Positions 11,460 to 22,885 of a stretch of 64,000 nucleotides of DNA are shown piece by piece (position 1 is the stretch's first letter; each line of letters begins with the position of its first letter). The stretch is from assembly GCA_013339895.1 (NCBI GenBank), contig JABACO010000009.1, forward strand, positions 2,973,113 to 3,037,112, in the 5' to 3' direction. The DNA is from Ephydatia muelleri (Eukaryota > Porifera > Demospongiae > Spongillida > Spongillidae). Under the pieces are notes generated by a model that was not told where the DNA came from, did not search any database, and worked only from the letters and a program-made list of their open reading frames with translations. The position numbers were made by a program, and so were the translations under genes.

Positions 11460-12012
11460 AAAAAATTTCTCGTTCCCAACCATGGTTTTATCTTGGGTTT
11501 TGGTCAATTCCCATTCCCAACCATGGTTTTCATTCCAAATTCCGTCAATAATTAAAAAATTCCCGGATGGGAAAAAATTCCCGGATGGGAAAGAAATTCC
11601 CAGCTACGGAATATGTTAATCTCAACCTGGAAACAGTAATTCAATGGGTTTTTATAAATCGGACATGGATTTTTCGTATCCGTACTGGGTTTTTCGGAAA
11701 ACCATTTTAATGTTTCCTGTGATGGAAATGTAAATTCCAATCTGAAAAAGATAGCATTTCCATAAGTGGAATGGTTTTCCGAAAACCCAGTATGAACAAC
11801 CCATATTTACATATTCCGTACATGGGAATTTTTTCCCATCCGGGAATTTATACAAACCAAATAAGTATCATAACTTTATTTCCACTGTACATGCTTGGTT
11901 ATAAAAATAACTATCTGCACTTGTATTTCCTATAATGGAGTCCAAGCACAGAAAGCATTGTTATAATGTTGTCCACATTAGCTATATAGAATATGTGGTA
12001 CATGTTTGTACA
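11460..12012. mobile_element. Fold-back element at the insertion edge (arms about 11568-11710 and 11765-11850)
   Basis: Left-arm words such as AATTCCCGGATGGGAAAAAA, GGAATATG and TTTTTCGGAAAACCATT reappear in reverse complement on the right (GGTTTTCCGAAAACCC, ATATTCCG, TTTTTTCCCATCCGGGAATT). The unit CCCGGATGGGAAA is also repeated directly on the left. This is a non-coding MITE-like fold-back about 280 bp long, nested in the sequence that interrupts the cadherin locus. The rest of the interval up to 12012 shows no gene. Confidence 0.7.
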
Positions 12013-13300
12013 TTATGCAACCCAATAGTGTCCTATAAATTGTCCTTTTGCTGTTCCTAGGATTGAAGACCAGTGTACTGTCTCCTGCAATTTAAGCCTT
12101 TTGTATTTTGAAGCAGATATGCTTGGATGGCCTGGGTCATTTCCATAGAAGTAGACCTGGCAAGTGTTAGAGTTCTTGTTAACTGACTGTATATGTGCAA
12201 AGTATACTTCATTCCCGATGGTGCCACGAACACACACCATATCACCAGCCTCAGGGAAATGTGGTACAATTACAGCCTCTTTGTTGAGTGGTATGAAGGG
12301 TCTTTGATGATCTATAACCACATACATATATGGATCATGCAGGTGATCAGGATCAGGAAACAGCATCACTTTCCTAACAATGCTTTTGCATGGGAAAAAA
12401 ATCATAGATGAAGTGGACTCAACAAATGGATTTTCGCTACTTGTGTGAATTCTGGAGTCACCAGTTTCTGTCACAGATTGAGCATATTCCTCTCCTTTTA
12501 GAAGCAAATGATACTCTTCTTCAATGTTAACGGCTAAGATTGCATCTATCTTAGCTACAGATAATTCACCTGCATCATCTGACACAAGGACATGTTCACC
12601 AACACGATACAAAGTACCTCCAAAACCATGCTGGGACATGTAAATGCTGGGAGCTTGTATCACAGCAAGGGTAAAATGTTTTAGTTGTTGCCTTTTCAAG
12701 ACACGAAAAACTTCTGTTACTTCATGTGTGGATAGTGAAGTGTATTTCTTTCCCCCAACTAAGATTGATTGATATGCCACATCTCTATGTTTTGCCATGG
12801 TAACTGCTTCACTAATAGTACTTGCATGAACATATCCCTGTTAAGAAAATTCATTTTACATTATGGATAATTTTATTCAATTAACTTACTGGGAAAAAAG
12901 AAGTATTTAACTTCATGGAACTTTGTACATTTCCACTGTGAAACTTAAGGAATTCTCTTAGGCATTCTGAGTTTGAGAATGACAACTCCATGTTTCGGTT
13001 ATTGGATGACCTAACCACATAACCATGTACCGCTCTTTCAAAAGTATAACACCAGTAATTGTCTGGGCTTGAAAAGCGTTTGATTTCCTCAGGGTAATGT
13101 ATCAGATTATGCAGTGTTACGACACAACTCTTTAGGCCCTCAACTTCTTCAGTGAGGGTGTTATGCCTGAGAATTAACTGCTTAAGAAGTTGAATATCAT
13201 CATCAGACCAACCGCTTCGTCCTATTTGGAAGATCATTTCAGTTATGCGAACAATTAGTATCCACACATGATATTCATCATCAGGTAAGATTCCTCCTAG
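12013..13300 (-). CDS. DUF4218-type transposon protein, C-terminal part (two exons)
   Basis: On the minus strand exon 13300-12890 contains ILPDDEYHVWILIVRI and the hallmark LHNLIHYPEEIKRF, DNYWCYTFERAVHGYV. This is the DUF4218 pattern found beside Transposase_21-type (CACTA-like) transposases. A canonical 52-bp intron (12889-12838, GTAAGT...TTAACAG) joins it in phase to exon 12837-12013, which reads GYVHASTISEAVTMAKHRD and ends in a frame with VYFAHIQSVN-like, possibly BAH/SH3-like, strands. The upstream catalytic exons are absent. The piece interrupts the cadherin locus in antisense orientation. The exact family is not certain, and 5' completeness is unlikely. Confidence 0.65.
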
Positions 13301-13312
13301 TACATATTCTGA

Positions 13313-16039
13313 TGCTGGATGCTGGTCACTTACATACCTCTAGATCCGGGTAACTCCTCAGTGGTGCTGGTAGAACTGAGCACGGGGAGGATTGTGATAA
13401 CCAGCAGCCTTGACTATGTGAGTCAGACCACCTGGAATATAAGCATCGTTGCAAGAGATGGGGGAGGCTTGGAAAGCTACACTACCCTGATAATCAATGT
13501 AATCAATGCCAACGATAATGCTCCCATTCTTACTCCAACGTTATCTGTTCAAACCATCCCAATTGGTGCACCCTATGGCTATCCAATACAGACATATTCG
13601 TGCATAGACCCTGACGGCGGGAGTACAAACCTCACTATTTTCAGTGGTAATAGCCAGCAGCTGTTTGTTCTCAACAGAAGGAACCAGCTGCTGTGGGGAG
13701 GGTCACAAGAACCTTTCCCCTTACTCTCACTTATCCTGGCTTGCATAAAGACCTCTTCACCAAACCTAGTAGACTACTGATATGTTGCCATTATAAATTC
13801 CATTAAAATTGTAGCTGCATTCCACTTCAGTTCCACTGACTACCAAGTGCGTGTGTTGGAGAATGCCACAGTAGGCTCCATTGTGGCGACTGTTGTAGCC
13901 TCACCTGGTAGTGGTGTTAGGTACAGCTTGTTAAATACCTCTTTTACTGCTTTGCCTTTTGCTGTCAATCAAACAACAGGAAACATCACCCTCACAAATG
14001 TGCTGAACAGCCAGGAGGCCAGTTTCTATTCTTTCCTCGTCAATGCCACAAATGCAAATGGCGATCTCAGCACATCCCTGGTGGAAGTGACGGTTGTCGC
14101 TGTCAACACAAAGCCTCCCACCATCTCCTCACCTCAGAACATCACACTCTTCAGGTCCCAGAATCCAGCTTCCGTGGCCTTCTTTGTATGTTATGACTCT
14201 AATTCTGGCCTAAGCAGCTCTGCTCAGTTTACAGTTGTATCTGGAAACATTAACAGTACCTTTGCTATTCACAGCAATGGAATTGTGGATCTGGTGGGCA
14301 GCCTACTGAATGTGCCGCAGACTGACGTGACGCTTTCCATCGCATGCACAATCAACTCTCGGACAACATCTTCAACAAACCTGTTCATCCACATCATTGA
14401 TACTGAAGTGTTCGCACCCGTGTTTGACACCCAGAACTACTATTTCAATATTTCTGAGATACTGCCAATTGGGGCCATTGTTGGTAGTGTTCATGCTTCC
14501 AGCCAAAGTGGTGGACTGGTACAGTACACCATCACAGGAGGAAACGGCGCAGGGAAATTTGGAGTGAACCCCATCACCGGAACCATCTCCTTGCTATCTC
14601 TTCTTAACTACGTGATCGCACCAAACTACACGCTCACTGTAACGGCCACCGACCAGACGGTGTTCAACAGTCTACAGACATCACTAGCCACTGTGTACAT
14701 AAGTGTCATCTACAGTACCAGCCGCAACCCCACTCTCAGCCCTCAGGGGGAAGTTGTCTTTACAGTGGACGAGTACTCCCTACCTCAAAGTGTTGGGTCA
14801 TTCACCTGCTCAGATCCGTATGGTACCAATGTGAATTTCACCATGAACCCTCAGACAACACTATTTGCCATCAACTCCACTGGGACGGGGAAGCTTCTGG
14901 GATTGGTGGAATACTCAGTGGCCACTTTGTACACATTCAATGTGACCTGCTCTAGTACAGCGCCAATCGCTGGAATCAATGCAGTGAGGACAGCCTTTTC
15001 GAAACTCATCATTGTAATCAGAGCAGTCAATAGATTTGCTCCAGATGTGTCATCGGCTGTTGTATCCATACTTGAGGATCAGGTTCCGTTCACATCTATC
15101 TTCCAAGTGCAGGTCACTGACCTGGATAACAGAGGATACTTCTCCTATAGCCTCTCAGACTCGAGTGTCTTCTTGATGGACACGAGTACTGGTGAGGTTT
15201 TCCTGAAAGTCTCTAACCCACCCATCAGGAACTACACCTTGACTGTCTCGGTATCTGATAATGATCCAGCAGCAGCACCGAGAACAGGGACAGCCACACT
15301 GGTTGTCTTGGTAACCACTGGAAGCCAGCCTCAGTTTGTCCCTGCAGATGTTCTAAGCTTTGAAGTATACATCCCCCTCGGCACACCATCCAGCACACAG
15401 CTGAACGTGACTGCGGTCAGTTCCCAGAACGTTAGGACGCAGAGCAGTTCAATACAATACGTGGATATAGATGTTGTACTCCCAGTTATGTGGACCCTGA
15501 AGGTTGTCCATGGTAACAGCAAGTTAAGGCTAATTAATGAATTCCTTGTCACCACTGCTACTATAGAAACCAGTGACAACAACGCCACATATAACCTTAC
15601 GCTCAGCAATAAGTACTTTAGCGTCACTAGAAGTTTAGTGATCATCGTGACCACTGCCACTCAGCCTACACCCCAGGGCCTCTCCAGCAATGCTTCAGTA
15701 AATACCAGTGTCATTGAAATGGACAAGTATGCTCCAGTCGTGACACCTAGCTATCTATTTCTTACTTTGAATGAGACCACACCCCTGGGTACAGTCCTGG
15801 CCTCCACCAGAAGAGATGTGGGAGCACTCCGTGTGTACAATGCTACAGACATGGATGTTGGACCACAGGGAGTTCTCTTTTACACTTTACTTTATTCAGA
15901 CCTTAAATTTTCTGTGGATGTGATCTCAGGGTCATTGATTCTGATGCAGTCTTTCAGCATTGAGGATTTGGAACTACAACCAATCTTGCATTATACATAT
16001 GTGACCCACATATCTGTACAGAGATACAAGTATACATGA
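13313..16039 (+). pseudogene. Cadherin-repeat locus 2, second segment (about eight EC repeats, no TM)
   Basis: EC repeats resume mid-domain with YIPLDPGNSS and continue through NANDNAPIL, VLENATVGSIVATVVA, ISEILPIGAIVGSV and ILEDQVPF. A TGA at 13778-13780 stops the frame although the same frame goes on with plausible cadherin sequence (YVAIINSI, STDYQVRVLENA), so it reads as a nonsense mutation. The Cys/no-Cys alternation persists. From about 15677 the sequence is nearly a copy of the repeat at 2430-2690 of the first gene (VLASTRRDVGAL, GPQGVLFYT). It decays after 15920 into a frame ending at 16039, with no membrane segment. The locus therefore lacks a usable 3' end. Confidence 0.75.
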
Positions 16040-16324
16040 CTGTACAGTAAGTGATTTAAATATTGTACATTTACAGTTGTTACTGAAAATATAATAGCAG
16101 CTGTATTTGTTATATAGTATAGGTGTGATGTGGACATTCCATTGATAAAAATGTAGCGGTTGTGTGTTTCTGACAGTTGTGTTGCATTGATAGCAGAGAG
16201 TGTGGTTGTACTTTTCTTCACAATTGTCCCAAATTAAAATTGATCCTAGTCAAGTATGTTATAAGACAGATGCAATTCTATACACAAATTAAAAATCCTC
16301 TGTCATAAACTTGCTTTGGCAACA

Positions 16325-16500
16325 TCCTGCCATGCACAACTCGTTTCTACTTTTACTTTCACCCTCCACGACAGTCTTTCTTTTGGCTACTTCATTTGCA
16401 TCTACCTATTTAATTTCAATGCCATGTCTTCCCCCGCACTTCCAGAGTCTCATCATTCTCTTCTCTTCTTCCCCTCCTCCTTCCTCCACTCAATGAGTAC
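16325..16500 (+). repeat. Diverged pyrimidine-rich repeat, copy 1
   Basis: The block contains GCACAACTCGTTTCTACTTT, then CTTTCTTTTGGCTACTTCAT, a TGCATCTACCTATT stretch, and ends in a CTCCTCC-rich tail. The same order recurs at 16645-16812 and 17410-17555. No coding meaning is apparent. Confidence 0.6.
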
Positions 16501-16644
16501 CCCTGAAATGAGTATGTATAACTGAATATAATTTACTGAATATAGTGATGTCCAATATTGGAGCTATTTTCTTTTAATTAAGCTGATACCACCTCACTTA
16601 TGAAGCCCAGGTTATCAAGATTAGGCAGATGGTTTATTATATTA

Positions 16645-16812
16645 AGAAAATGTACAACTCATTTTCTCATTTTCTCCATGGTTGGCTTTCTCTGGGCCAC
16701 CTTCATTGCACCTACCTATTCCCCCTACATTGGATGTGCCATCTCTTCACCTTCTCCTTACCTCTCATCATTCGCTTTTTCCTCCCTCTCATCTTTTCAT
16801 CCTTCGATTTGA
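16645..16812 (+). repeat. Diverged pyrimidine-rich repeat, copy 2
   Basis: It begins TGTACAACTCATTTTCTC and passes through CTTTCTCTGGGCCACCTTCA and TTGCACCTACCTATTC to a TCTCATCATTCG tail. It aligns with copy 1 by eye, in the same orientation. Confidence 0.6.
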
Positions 16813-17409
16813 GCCCTACTACAAGAAATTGAACGCTGGAAACATATTTATAAGGTACTAAACATTTAGCTCAAATAAGGTTGGTGTAGATGTAGGGCTA
16901 TTTGTGTGCACCGATTGAATAAAAGTAAGATTATGGATATTTTCCAATTTTGAATTTATAATTTATAAATTATAGATTCTTGAACATGCTAAATGTAGTC
17001 TGTAATATTTATAAATTCATAATTTCTTGTTTTCTTACTTTTTACTCAATTTGTGCATTCAAACAGTCCTACATACGCACCATTTTTTTGTTTTGTTGTT
17101 GTTGATGTTTTTAATACCTTGCGCCTGTACCTCTCCGTGGGCACCAAGGATAAAAAGTTATACTGGTTTGTATATTTCTTGGCATTTTGAAAATTGGATG
17201 AAGCGACATCTGTATCAATTTAGGAGATCCTATTTCATTCGTGCCCACATTAAATGAATGCAATTCTGATATTTTCAATAAAGCAGCTTGTACCTGTAGC
17301 TCGGAGTATGCAAGAGACAAGAAAAGGTATTGCAATTCCAAATACCAGCGCTTTTCTAAAGATCTTACCGTCACACGGGGGCAATGTCGCATGGCCTTGC
17401 ATTATGTAT

Positions 17410-17555
17410 ACACCCTGCGCTGTACACAACTCATTTTACTTTTAATCGCACCTTCTAAACTGACTTTCTTTGGGCCACCTTCATTGCATCTATCTCTTCA
17501 CCTGAGTTCTCTAAACCGTCCTCCTCCTCCTCCTTTCCTCCTCACTCCCCTCTTC
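17410..17555 (+). repeat. Diverged pyrimidine-rich repeat, copy 3
   Basis: It begins TGTACACAACTCATTTTAC, contains CTTTCTTTGGGCCACCTTCA and ends in (CTC)n. The third copy lies about 200 bp before the intact receptor gene and could be part of its 5' flank. Confidence 0.6.
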
Positions 17556-17757
17556 TGTGCACAGTGGACTTATATACATAACGGCGAAGGGCAACGTTGC
17601 GACACTACCAATCCAATGTTCCTACGCACGTATATTTATGTGCAATCATAACGGCCCCGTCGTTACCGAGCCACACCCACAAGTTTACCAGCCCCTCCCC
17701 CACGAAATTCTCGTACTGGTTAATGCATTATTGTGCCACGTCAACTAGTTGAGGAAG

Positions 17758-18774
17758 ATGGAAGGCGGCACCAACTGTTCTGTCATAGATCCATTGCAAA
17801 AGTTGCAGCTGTATGTAGCCCTTGACGCAGTGTTTGCAGTCGTATCGTCCCTGGCATGTCTGGCTACCATTGTCTTGTTCGTGGTGGTCCAGGCCCATCG
17901 ATCCTACGTCCATCGCCTTACCCTCTATCTAGCCATCACCAGCTTATTCTTCTCCGTGTCACTGGGCCTCTCCGTGGCGCCGATAGATACGGAACGCTAC
18001 CCGATTTCTCCGAGGCATGGATGGAACGACACGTGTATCGCTTTTGGATTTCTGATTCAATATTTCAGTCTCTCTTCCGCTCTGGCGACGCTGTGGATCT
18101 GCATCAACGTATTTGCACTTTCGGTTTTCAATGTGACGATAGGAAAGCGCGGCTGTGAAGTGGGCGGCTATATCGTCATGTTCTTGGTACCTTGCTTAGT
18201 ATTTTGGATACCAATAGTGAGCAATTCGTTCGGCCAAACGTCGGTGTGGTGTTGGATCCGGTGTTCATCAAGAGGAGGGGATTCACTAGGAGCCTCTCTT
18301 GGTCCAATCTTAGTACTGTACCTGATCAGTGTGGTGATGGTCTTCGTGGTGGTGGTGCGGTTCCTGATTGAACTAAAGCGAGGGCACGTGAGAGACGCGC
18401 ACAAGGCGGCCTTGAAGGAGGTGCTGCCTTTATTGATCTATCCTGGGATGTACTCTGTCGTTTTCGGTGTGGCAGCCTTCACTCCTCTGTACGTCTCCTA
18501 TGCACACAGAAACGTGAGCATCTCTATTTTCAACTCCATCGCCCAAGCCATCCGACTTCTTCTGCCCATTTCCTTTCTCCTGCATCCCAGCATACGACGC
18601 AAGCTGATAGCGATGAGGAAGCACTCACGTCTGCAGAAAGATACTGCAAAGAACATATGGCAGAGTGAAGGTTGCGCCCCCAATGCAGGATCTTGCAGCA
18701 TCACTAATACAGTGGAGCCAGATAAGACTGATGACATGCCACTTATCAGTGGAGAATATTTAAGTTACAATTGA
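17758..18774 (+). CDS. cAMP-receptor/GPR157-like seven-transmembrane receptor
   Basis: An intronless 338-codon gene; I start it at the ATG of MEGGTNCS rather than the upstream TTG. Seven hydrophobic segments are visible: TM1 from about residue 22, TM2 (LTLYLAITSLFFSVSLG), TM3 after NDTC (FGFLIQYFSLSSALATLWIC), TM4 (GYIVMFLVPCLVFWIP), TM5 (LGPILVLYLISVVMVF), TM6 and TM7 ending LLLPISFLLHPSIRRK. The Cys of NDTC and that of SVWCWIR are placed for the TM3-ECL2 disulfide, and the WCWI motif is typical of the Dictyostelium cAR/GPR157 superfamily. Short glycosylated N-terminus and a cytoplasmic tail of about 55 residues. It would signal through G proteins; ligand unknown. It is the intact relative of the broken copy at 6.5 kb. 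Confidence 0.85.
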   Translation: MEGGTNCSVIDPLQKLQLYVALDAVFAVVSSLACLATIVLFVVVQAHRSYVHRLTLYLAITSLFFSVSLGLSVAPIDTERYPISPRHGWNDTCIAFGFLIQYFSLSSALATLWICINVFALSVFNVTIGKRGCEVGGYIVMFLVPCLVFWIPIVSNSFGQTSVWCWIRCSSRGGDSLGASLGPILVLYLISVVMVFVVVVRFLIELKRGHVRDAHKAALKEVLPLLIYPGMYSVVFGVAAFTPLYVSYAHRNVSISIFNSIAQAIRLLLPISFLLHPSIRRKLIAMRKHSRLQKDTAKNIWQSEGCAPNAGSCSITNTVEPDKTDDMPLISGEYLSYN

Positions 18775-20187
18775 TTAAAATTAATGCTATAAATATAATT
18801 ATACAGTTCGAAGTAGATTAATGACGATGTATACAGTAGGTGTGGCAATGTAATGTGCAATGCTAGCTTCCATACCACAGCTATGAATGGCATTAACTGA
18901 CAAAAGATTCTCATACATGTAAGCGCACGGCAAACCTCCCTCCCACTCCCACAAAGCACCACCATCATTGACCCTGCCCCAACCGTTGGTCACCAGCAAA
19001 CACACTGAATCACAGAAGGGTATACGGTGTCCATAGACTACTTTTGTTTGTTTTGGAATGTCCTGACAGAAGGCCAAAGTGACAGCTGTGAGACTCTCTC
19101 ATCTTTCGCCATCCCAGGTAACTTGCGTTGGCCTCCGAGAATCAAGTGGAGAATATTAGATGTGTACTTGATGAATATTTTGCGCGAACCATATCTCATA
19201 CTATACTTTGTGTAATACTATAAATTTGAATAACTTTAGTATGACCACAGTTGAAACTCTGGGTCCAACATCGGCCAACTGTTGGCAGGTCTGACGTTTA
19301 TAGAATAAACCAGAAGTCTAGGAGTAACTTGAGTGAACCTATTGCTATTGTGGCACGTCCGACAGCTGCACCGATATTTTTGCAGTAATGCAAACCATGA
19401 TTAACACATATAGCTAGCCACAGTGTGTCATGATGCCCTCACCACACTTTCTCCCCATGTGGTGGCCTGGAGCCTTGTCTCCGTTTTGGGCCCCAACCAA
19501 TACTCCCGCTGACCATCATGCAGCACACGTTGTTCCCATCACCGCGGAGGAGCGTGCATGGAGTTGATTGTTACCTCAGAAGCAAGCCATGCACACGTGG
19601 AAGACCATTGCTTTTAGAAGTATGGTAGACATTCTACTACAGTGTCCCTGTCTTTCTGACTACCTTGGCCTACTAAGCTTAGTGATATACCACATCCTTG
19701 TGTAATGTGAGTCCTCCCTGTTGATGATGTCATCCAGTGATGGAAGGCCCTCGCAACTTATAGTATATCCTCATTTATTACTTAGTCTAATTTCCTGATC
19801 GTCGTCTCACTATATATGTCAATAAGTCTGCTTCAATGCAATGACGTGACGGGTGACGGTCCATCGAGCTGGTGAAATTACACAAGAATATGTTTATAGT
19901 TTTGCTTATCATCGACTATTCGCATCAACTCGTACTTACCATCTGTCAACAAGAGGACGAAATTACAGTGTCTCTTATTGCATCGGAGGACCCTAGCTGC
20001 TCAACTGGGCACGTGCCGTCAGTGCATTGACAATATTTCGACTCCTGTGTGCACTGGATGAATAGTTTATTGGTGCCGATGTATATTTATTCACTTGATA
20101 CAGCAGATGAATATTGCATGATCACGAGTGTTAAGTATAATCCATACATGGTAGGGGAGTTTGGGAACAAGGGGCAACAGCTATAGA
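18775..20187. other. Interval without a recognised gene
   Basis: No frame in this interval looks coding on either strand. Near 19267-19290 there is a GGCCAACTGTTGGC palindrome echoing the one at 5566. It is the likely 3' flank of one receptor gene and the 5' flank of the next. Confidence 0.35.
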
Positions 20188-21255
20188 ATGTACTACACTA
20201 GCAACTCAAGTGATCCCGATGCCGACTGCCATAACCCGATTACGGAGACGCAGGCGAACATTTACGTGGCGACCACGTCAGGATTCGCTGTCATCGGTTC
20301 TCTCGGTTGCATAACCACAATCGTCATGGTGCTGTTGTCCAAAGCGTATCGGTCCTACATCCACCGCCTCACTCTGTACCTGGCGATCAGCAGCCTATTC
20401 GCAGCCCTGTCGACCGGTATCACCGTGTTGCCAGTGGACACCAGCTCCGTTCCCACCCTTTCGTTGAGACAAGGGTCGGGGTGGAACGACACCTGTGTGA
20501 CGTTTGCATTTCTGGTTCAGTATTTCACCTTCTCGTCGACCTTCGCAACGCTCTGGATATCTTCTAATGTGTTCGCACTGGTCACGTGCCGTATGCTGTT
20601 GAACCAGCGGCGGTGCGACATCGCCGGGTTACTCTTTACCTTCGTGTTGCCGTTGCTCGTGGCTTGGATCCCGTTCATCGGAGACACTTTCGGGCTGACA
20701 ACGGTGTGGTGCTGGGTGAAAGACAGGTGCTACAAGGGGCCCGACTACTCCGTCGGATTCCAATTCGGAGCCACGGTCGGCCCCGTGTTCATCATGTACC
20801 TGGGAAGCCTCGTCCTGATCATGATCATATCCGCCAAGTTCATCGCGGGATCGCTGGGAAAGCGCGGGAATCTGAGGCACAAGCACTGGGAGGTCTTGAA
20901 AGAGCTGATGCCGCTAGTGATCTACGCCCTAGCGTGCTGTGTGGTCTACGTGTTCGGACTGTTCTCTTCTCTCTACTTCGTACTGTACGACAAGCACCAT
21001 GGAGCCGTGGCGGTAGCGGTAGTGACCTGCTCACTGCAAACGGTCCGTTTGCTGCTCCCGATCGTCGTGCTGCTACATCCGAGCGTCAAGCAGCCTATTG
21101 CAGCCACCTACAGGGGCCTGGTCCGAACGGTGCTGGGGAGGAGGGTGGACGACAAGGCCGCGACCACCAAAGAGGCAATGGAGGCCCAGGAGACCAGCAC
21201 GTTAATAGCCCCCGATGTGGAGCCTACTCTTAAATTATCGGTAGCGACGGTCTAG
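20188..21255 (+). CDS. cAMP-receptor/GPR157-like seven-transmembrane receptor (subfamily B)
   Basis: A single-exon gene; the ATG at 20188 (MYYTSNSSDPDADC) is preferred to an upstream in-frame TTG. TM1 (GFAVIGSLGCITTIVMVLL), KAYRSYIHRLTLYLAISSLF into TM2, NDTC before TM3, TM4 (LLFTFVLPLLVAWIPF), ECL2 with TVWCWVKDRC, TM5 (VGPVFIMYLGSLVLIMI), TM6 and TM7 (TVRLLLPIVVLLHPSVK) are clear, so the fold matches the receptor at 17.8 kb with roughly half the residues conserved. There is an extra Cys in KDRC after the ECL2 Cys. The tail is about 60 residues. The local GC content is clearly higher than the AT-rich flanks. A near-identical paralogue lies at 57.4 kb. Confidence 0.87.
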   Translation: MYYTSNSSDPDADCHNPITETQANIYVATTSGFAVIGSLGCITTIVMVLLSKAYRSYIHRLTLYLAISSLFAALSTGITVLPVDTSSVPTLSLRQGSGWNDTCVTFAFLVQYFTFSSTFATLWISSNVFALVTCRMLLNQRRCDIAGLLFTFVLPLLVAWIPFIGDTFGLTTVWCWVKDRCYKGPDYSVGFQFGATVGPVFIMYLGSLVLIMIISAKFIAGSLGKRGNLRHKHWEVLKELMPLVIYALACCVVYVFGLFSSLYFVLYDKHHGAVAVAVVTCSLQTVRLLLPIVVLLHPSVKQPIAATYRGLVRTVLGRRVDDKAATTKEAMEAQETSTLIAPDVEPTLKLSVATV

Positions 21256-21616
21256 CTGTCACGTTTCAAATGTAAACGTCATTTATTTACATGTCCATGC
21301 ATGTGCACAAAGATGTGCATAAAGATGAATGTGCATGTCGTATAGGGAGAGTGTCATTACTACAGCCAATATATCAATGCCATTACATTATACTCATCTC
21401 TGTGACATCATTAAAATTTATATTTAAATAAAGTGGGAACCTTCCACGAGATTTTGACCTTGTAATATAGCGGCATCCAATTAATTCAAATCGCTATATT
21501 GTCCGAAAGGTTGTAGTTCAATGCTTTATACCACCATTGCTCTAATAGTAAATATAGTCTGGTGTCTTGCACAAGCATGGTGCTGACGTTACTAGGTCCG
21601 ATTACCCCTGCATGGG

Positions 21617-21790
21617 CCCACAGGAAAAAAACGCGTCGAATCACTTTATGATTTTCAAATGATTTGTCACTTACATTCTGTTACAGAATGTTTACAGACT
21701 GTAACAGAATGTAAACATTCTGTAACAGAATGTAAGTGACAAATCATTTGAAAATCATAACGTGATTCGACGCGTTTTTCCCTGTGTGGG
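21617..21790. mobile_element. Hairpin MITE, copy 1
   Basis: This is an almost perfect palindrome. The left arm runs AAAACGCGTCGAATCAC, ATTTTCAAATGATTTGTCAC, TTACATTCTGTTACAGAATG, and its mirror follows around an internal TTTACAGACTGTAACAG core. The outermost bases CCCACAGG and CCTGTGTGGG also pair. It has no coding capacity. A second copy is at 48319-48476. The source family is unknown. Confidence 0.85.
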
Positions 21791-22528
21791 GGTTTAAAAC
21801 TTCCACAACTGACTTCAGCTTTGTGGCCGCGGTTGACCAATTTAATCACTGTCAGCTGACCAGATTACGCCTAGGCGGTCGCGGTTGATCAGTATCTGAC
21901 TGCCAAGAGTCCAGCAACAAGCAGGCCGTTTCAAGCCATATTTCCGGCACGGTCACGGGCCATCGAAGGTCGTGAAAATCAAGTCGACGGTCACGGCTTG
22001 TCGTCCTCTGCCGGTTACCTAAACCATGATACATACATGTACATGCGTCATGCTTGCATAAGTTATGGCATGAAGGTACATACTGTAAACGGAGCACAAG
22101 CATAAATCCATGCAGTTTTTAATACTATCATGAACTTGGGATCTGGATTGCCTTATGGTTGAGTATCCTCTGACTAGTTCTTCTATATCACTCCAGCAAT
22201 ATTATGTTTTAAGAAACACTTCTTTGGATTTTTCAATTGCTTGCATCCTCTGAGCAGCTGATAACCACGAGCAACATTTGTGTCCACGGCAGGATGGACA
22301 AGAGCTGCATAGGTAAAAAAAATAATTGTATACTCTCCGATGGCTTTCAAGGATTGTCGTCGATGCCGTCACGCATTTTCGTACCAGATAATGTTAATAG
22401 ACCTTCAGTCTGGTCCCCAGACTAAGAGTTTCTGCAGGCTGACGATCACGTGTGTCTCTCGGACGTTAACGGACAGCATCCTTTGGCGGATGGCTGCCGG
22501 GCGGTTAAGCCTGAACGCGGTAACACTG

Positions 22529-22690
22529 CACTGTAAAATAAAAATGGGCCAATGGGTGTTAGGTTTGGGGGTGTTGCAGCCTTGGAGTGTTATGGTAACA
22601 CACAGGGGTGTGTAGCTGACATTTATGGGTGTTGGTAGACAGACTATGCCAGGGGTGTTAGCAGCATATGGTGTGTTAGATAACACTGAT
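22529..22690 (-). mobile_element. hAT-type element end with GGGTGTTA subterminal repeats
   Basis: A CACTGTAAAATAAA terminus is followed by scattered GGGTGTTA/GTGTTATG words. The same arrangement occurs at 43182-43285 and 61800-62022. It lies just beyond the 3' end of the minus-strand hAT coding remnant at 22.9-24.0 kb, so it is probably that element's terminal region. Confidence 0.55.
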
Positions 22691-22885
22691 TGGGGGTGCT
22701 TTCACAGGGCCGTAGGAACGAAAAAAATAGTGGTCCGGCTAATGCATAAGTCATTAGGGGGTCTGGGGCGGAGCATCATTTATATAAGATGCATATGAAT
22801 TGGTGAAAAATATACTATTGCGAATTGATGAAAACAGATCAGTGTGTAAATGTGAGAGCTACAGTAAATGCATGAATGTCTCATT

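Noticed and set aside
20307-21233. Long Arg/His-rich frames overlapping the receptor at 20.2 kb
   Set aside because: They are out-of-frame shadows of a GC-rich receptor gene, and the same shadows recur at 57.8-58.4 kb.
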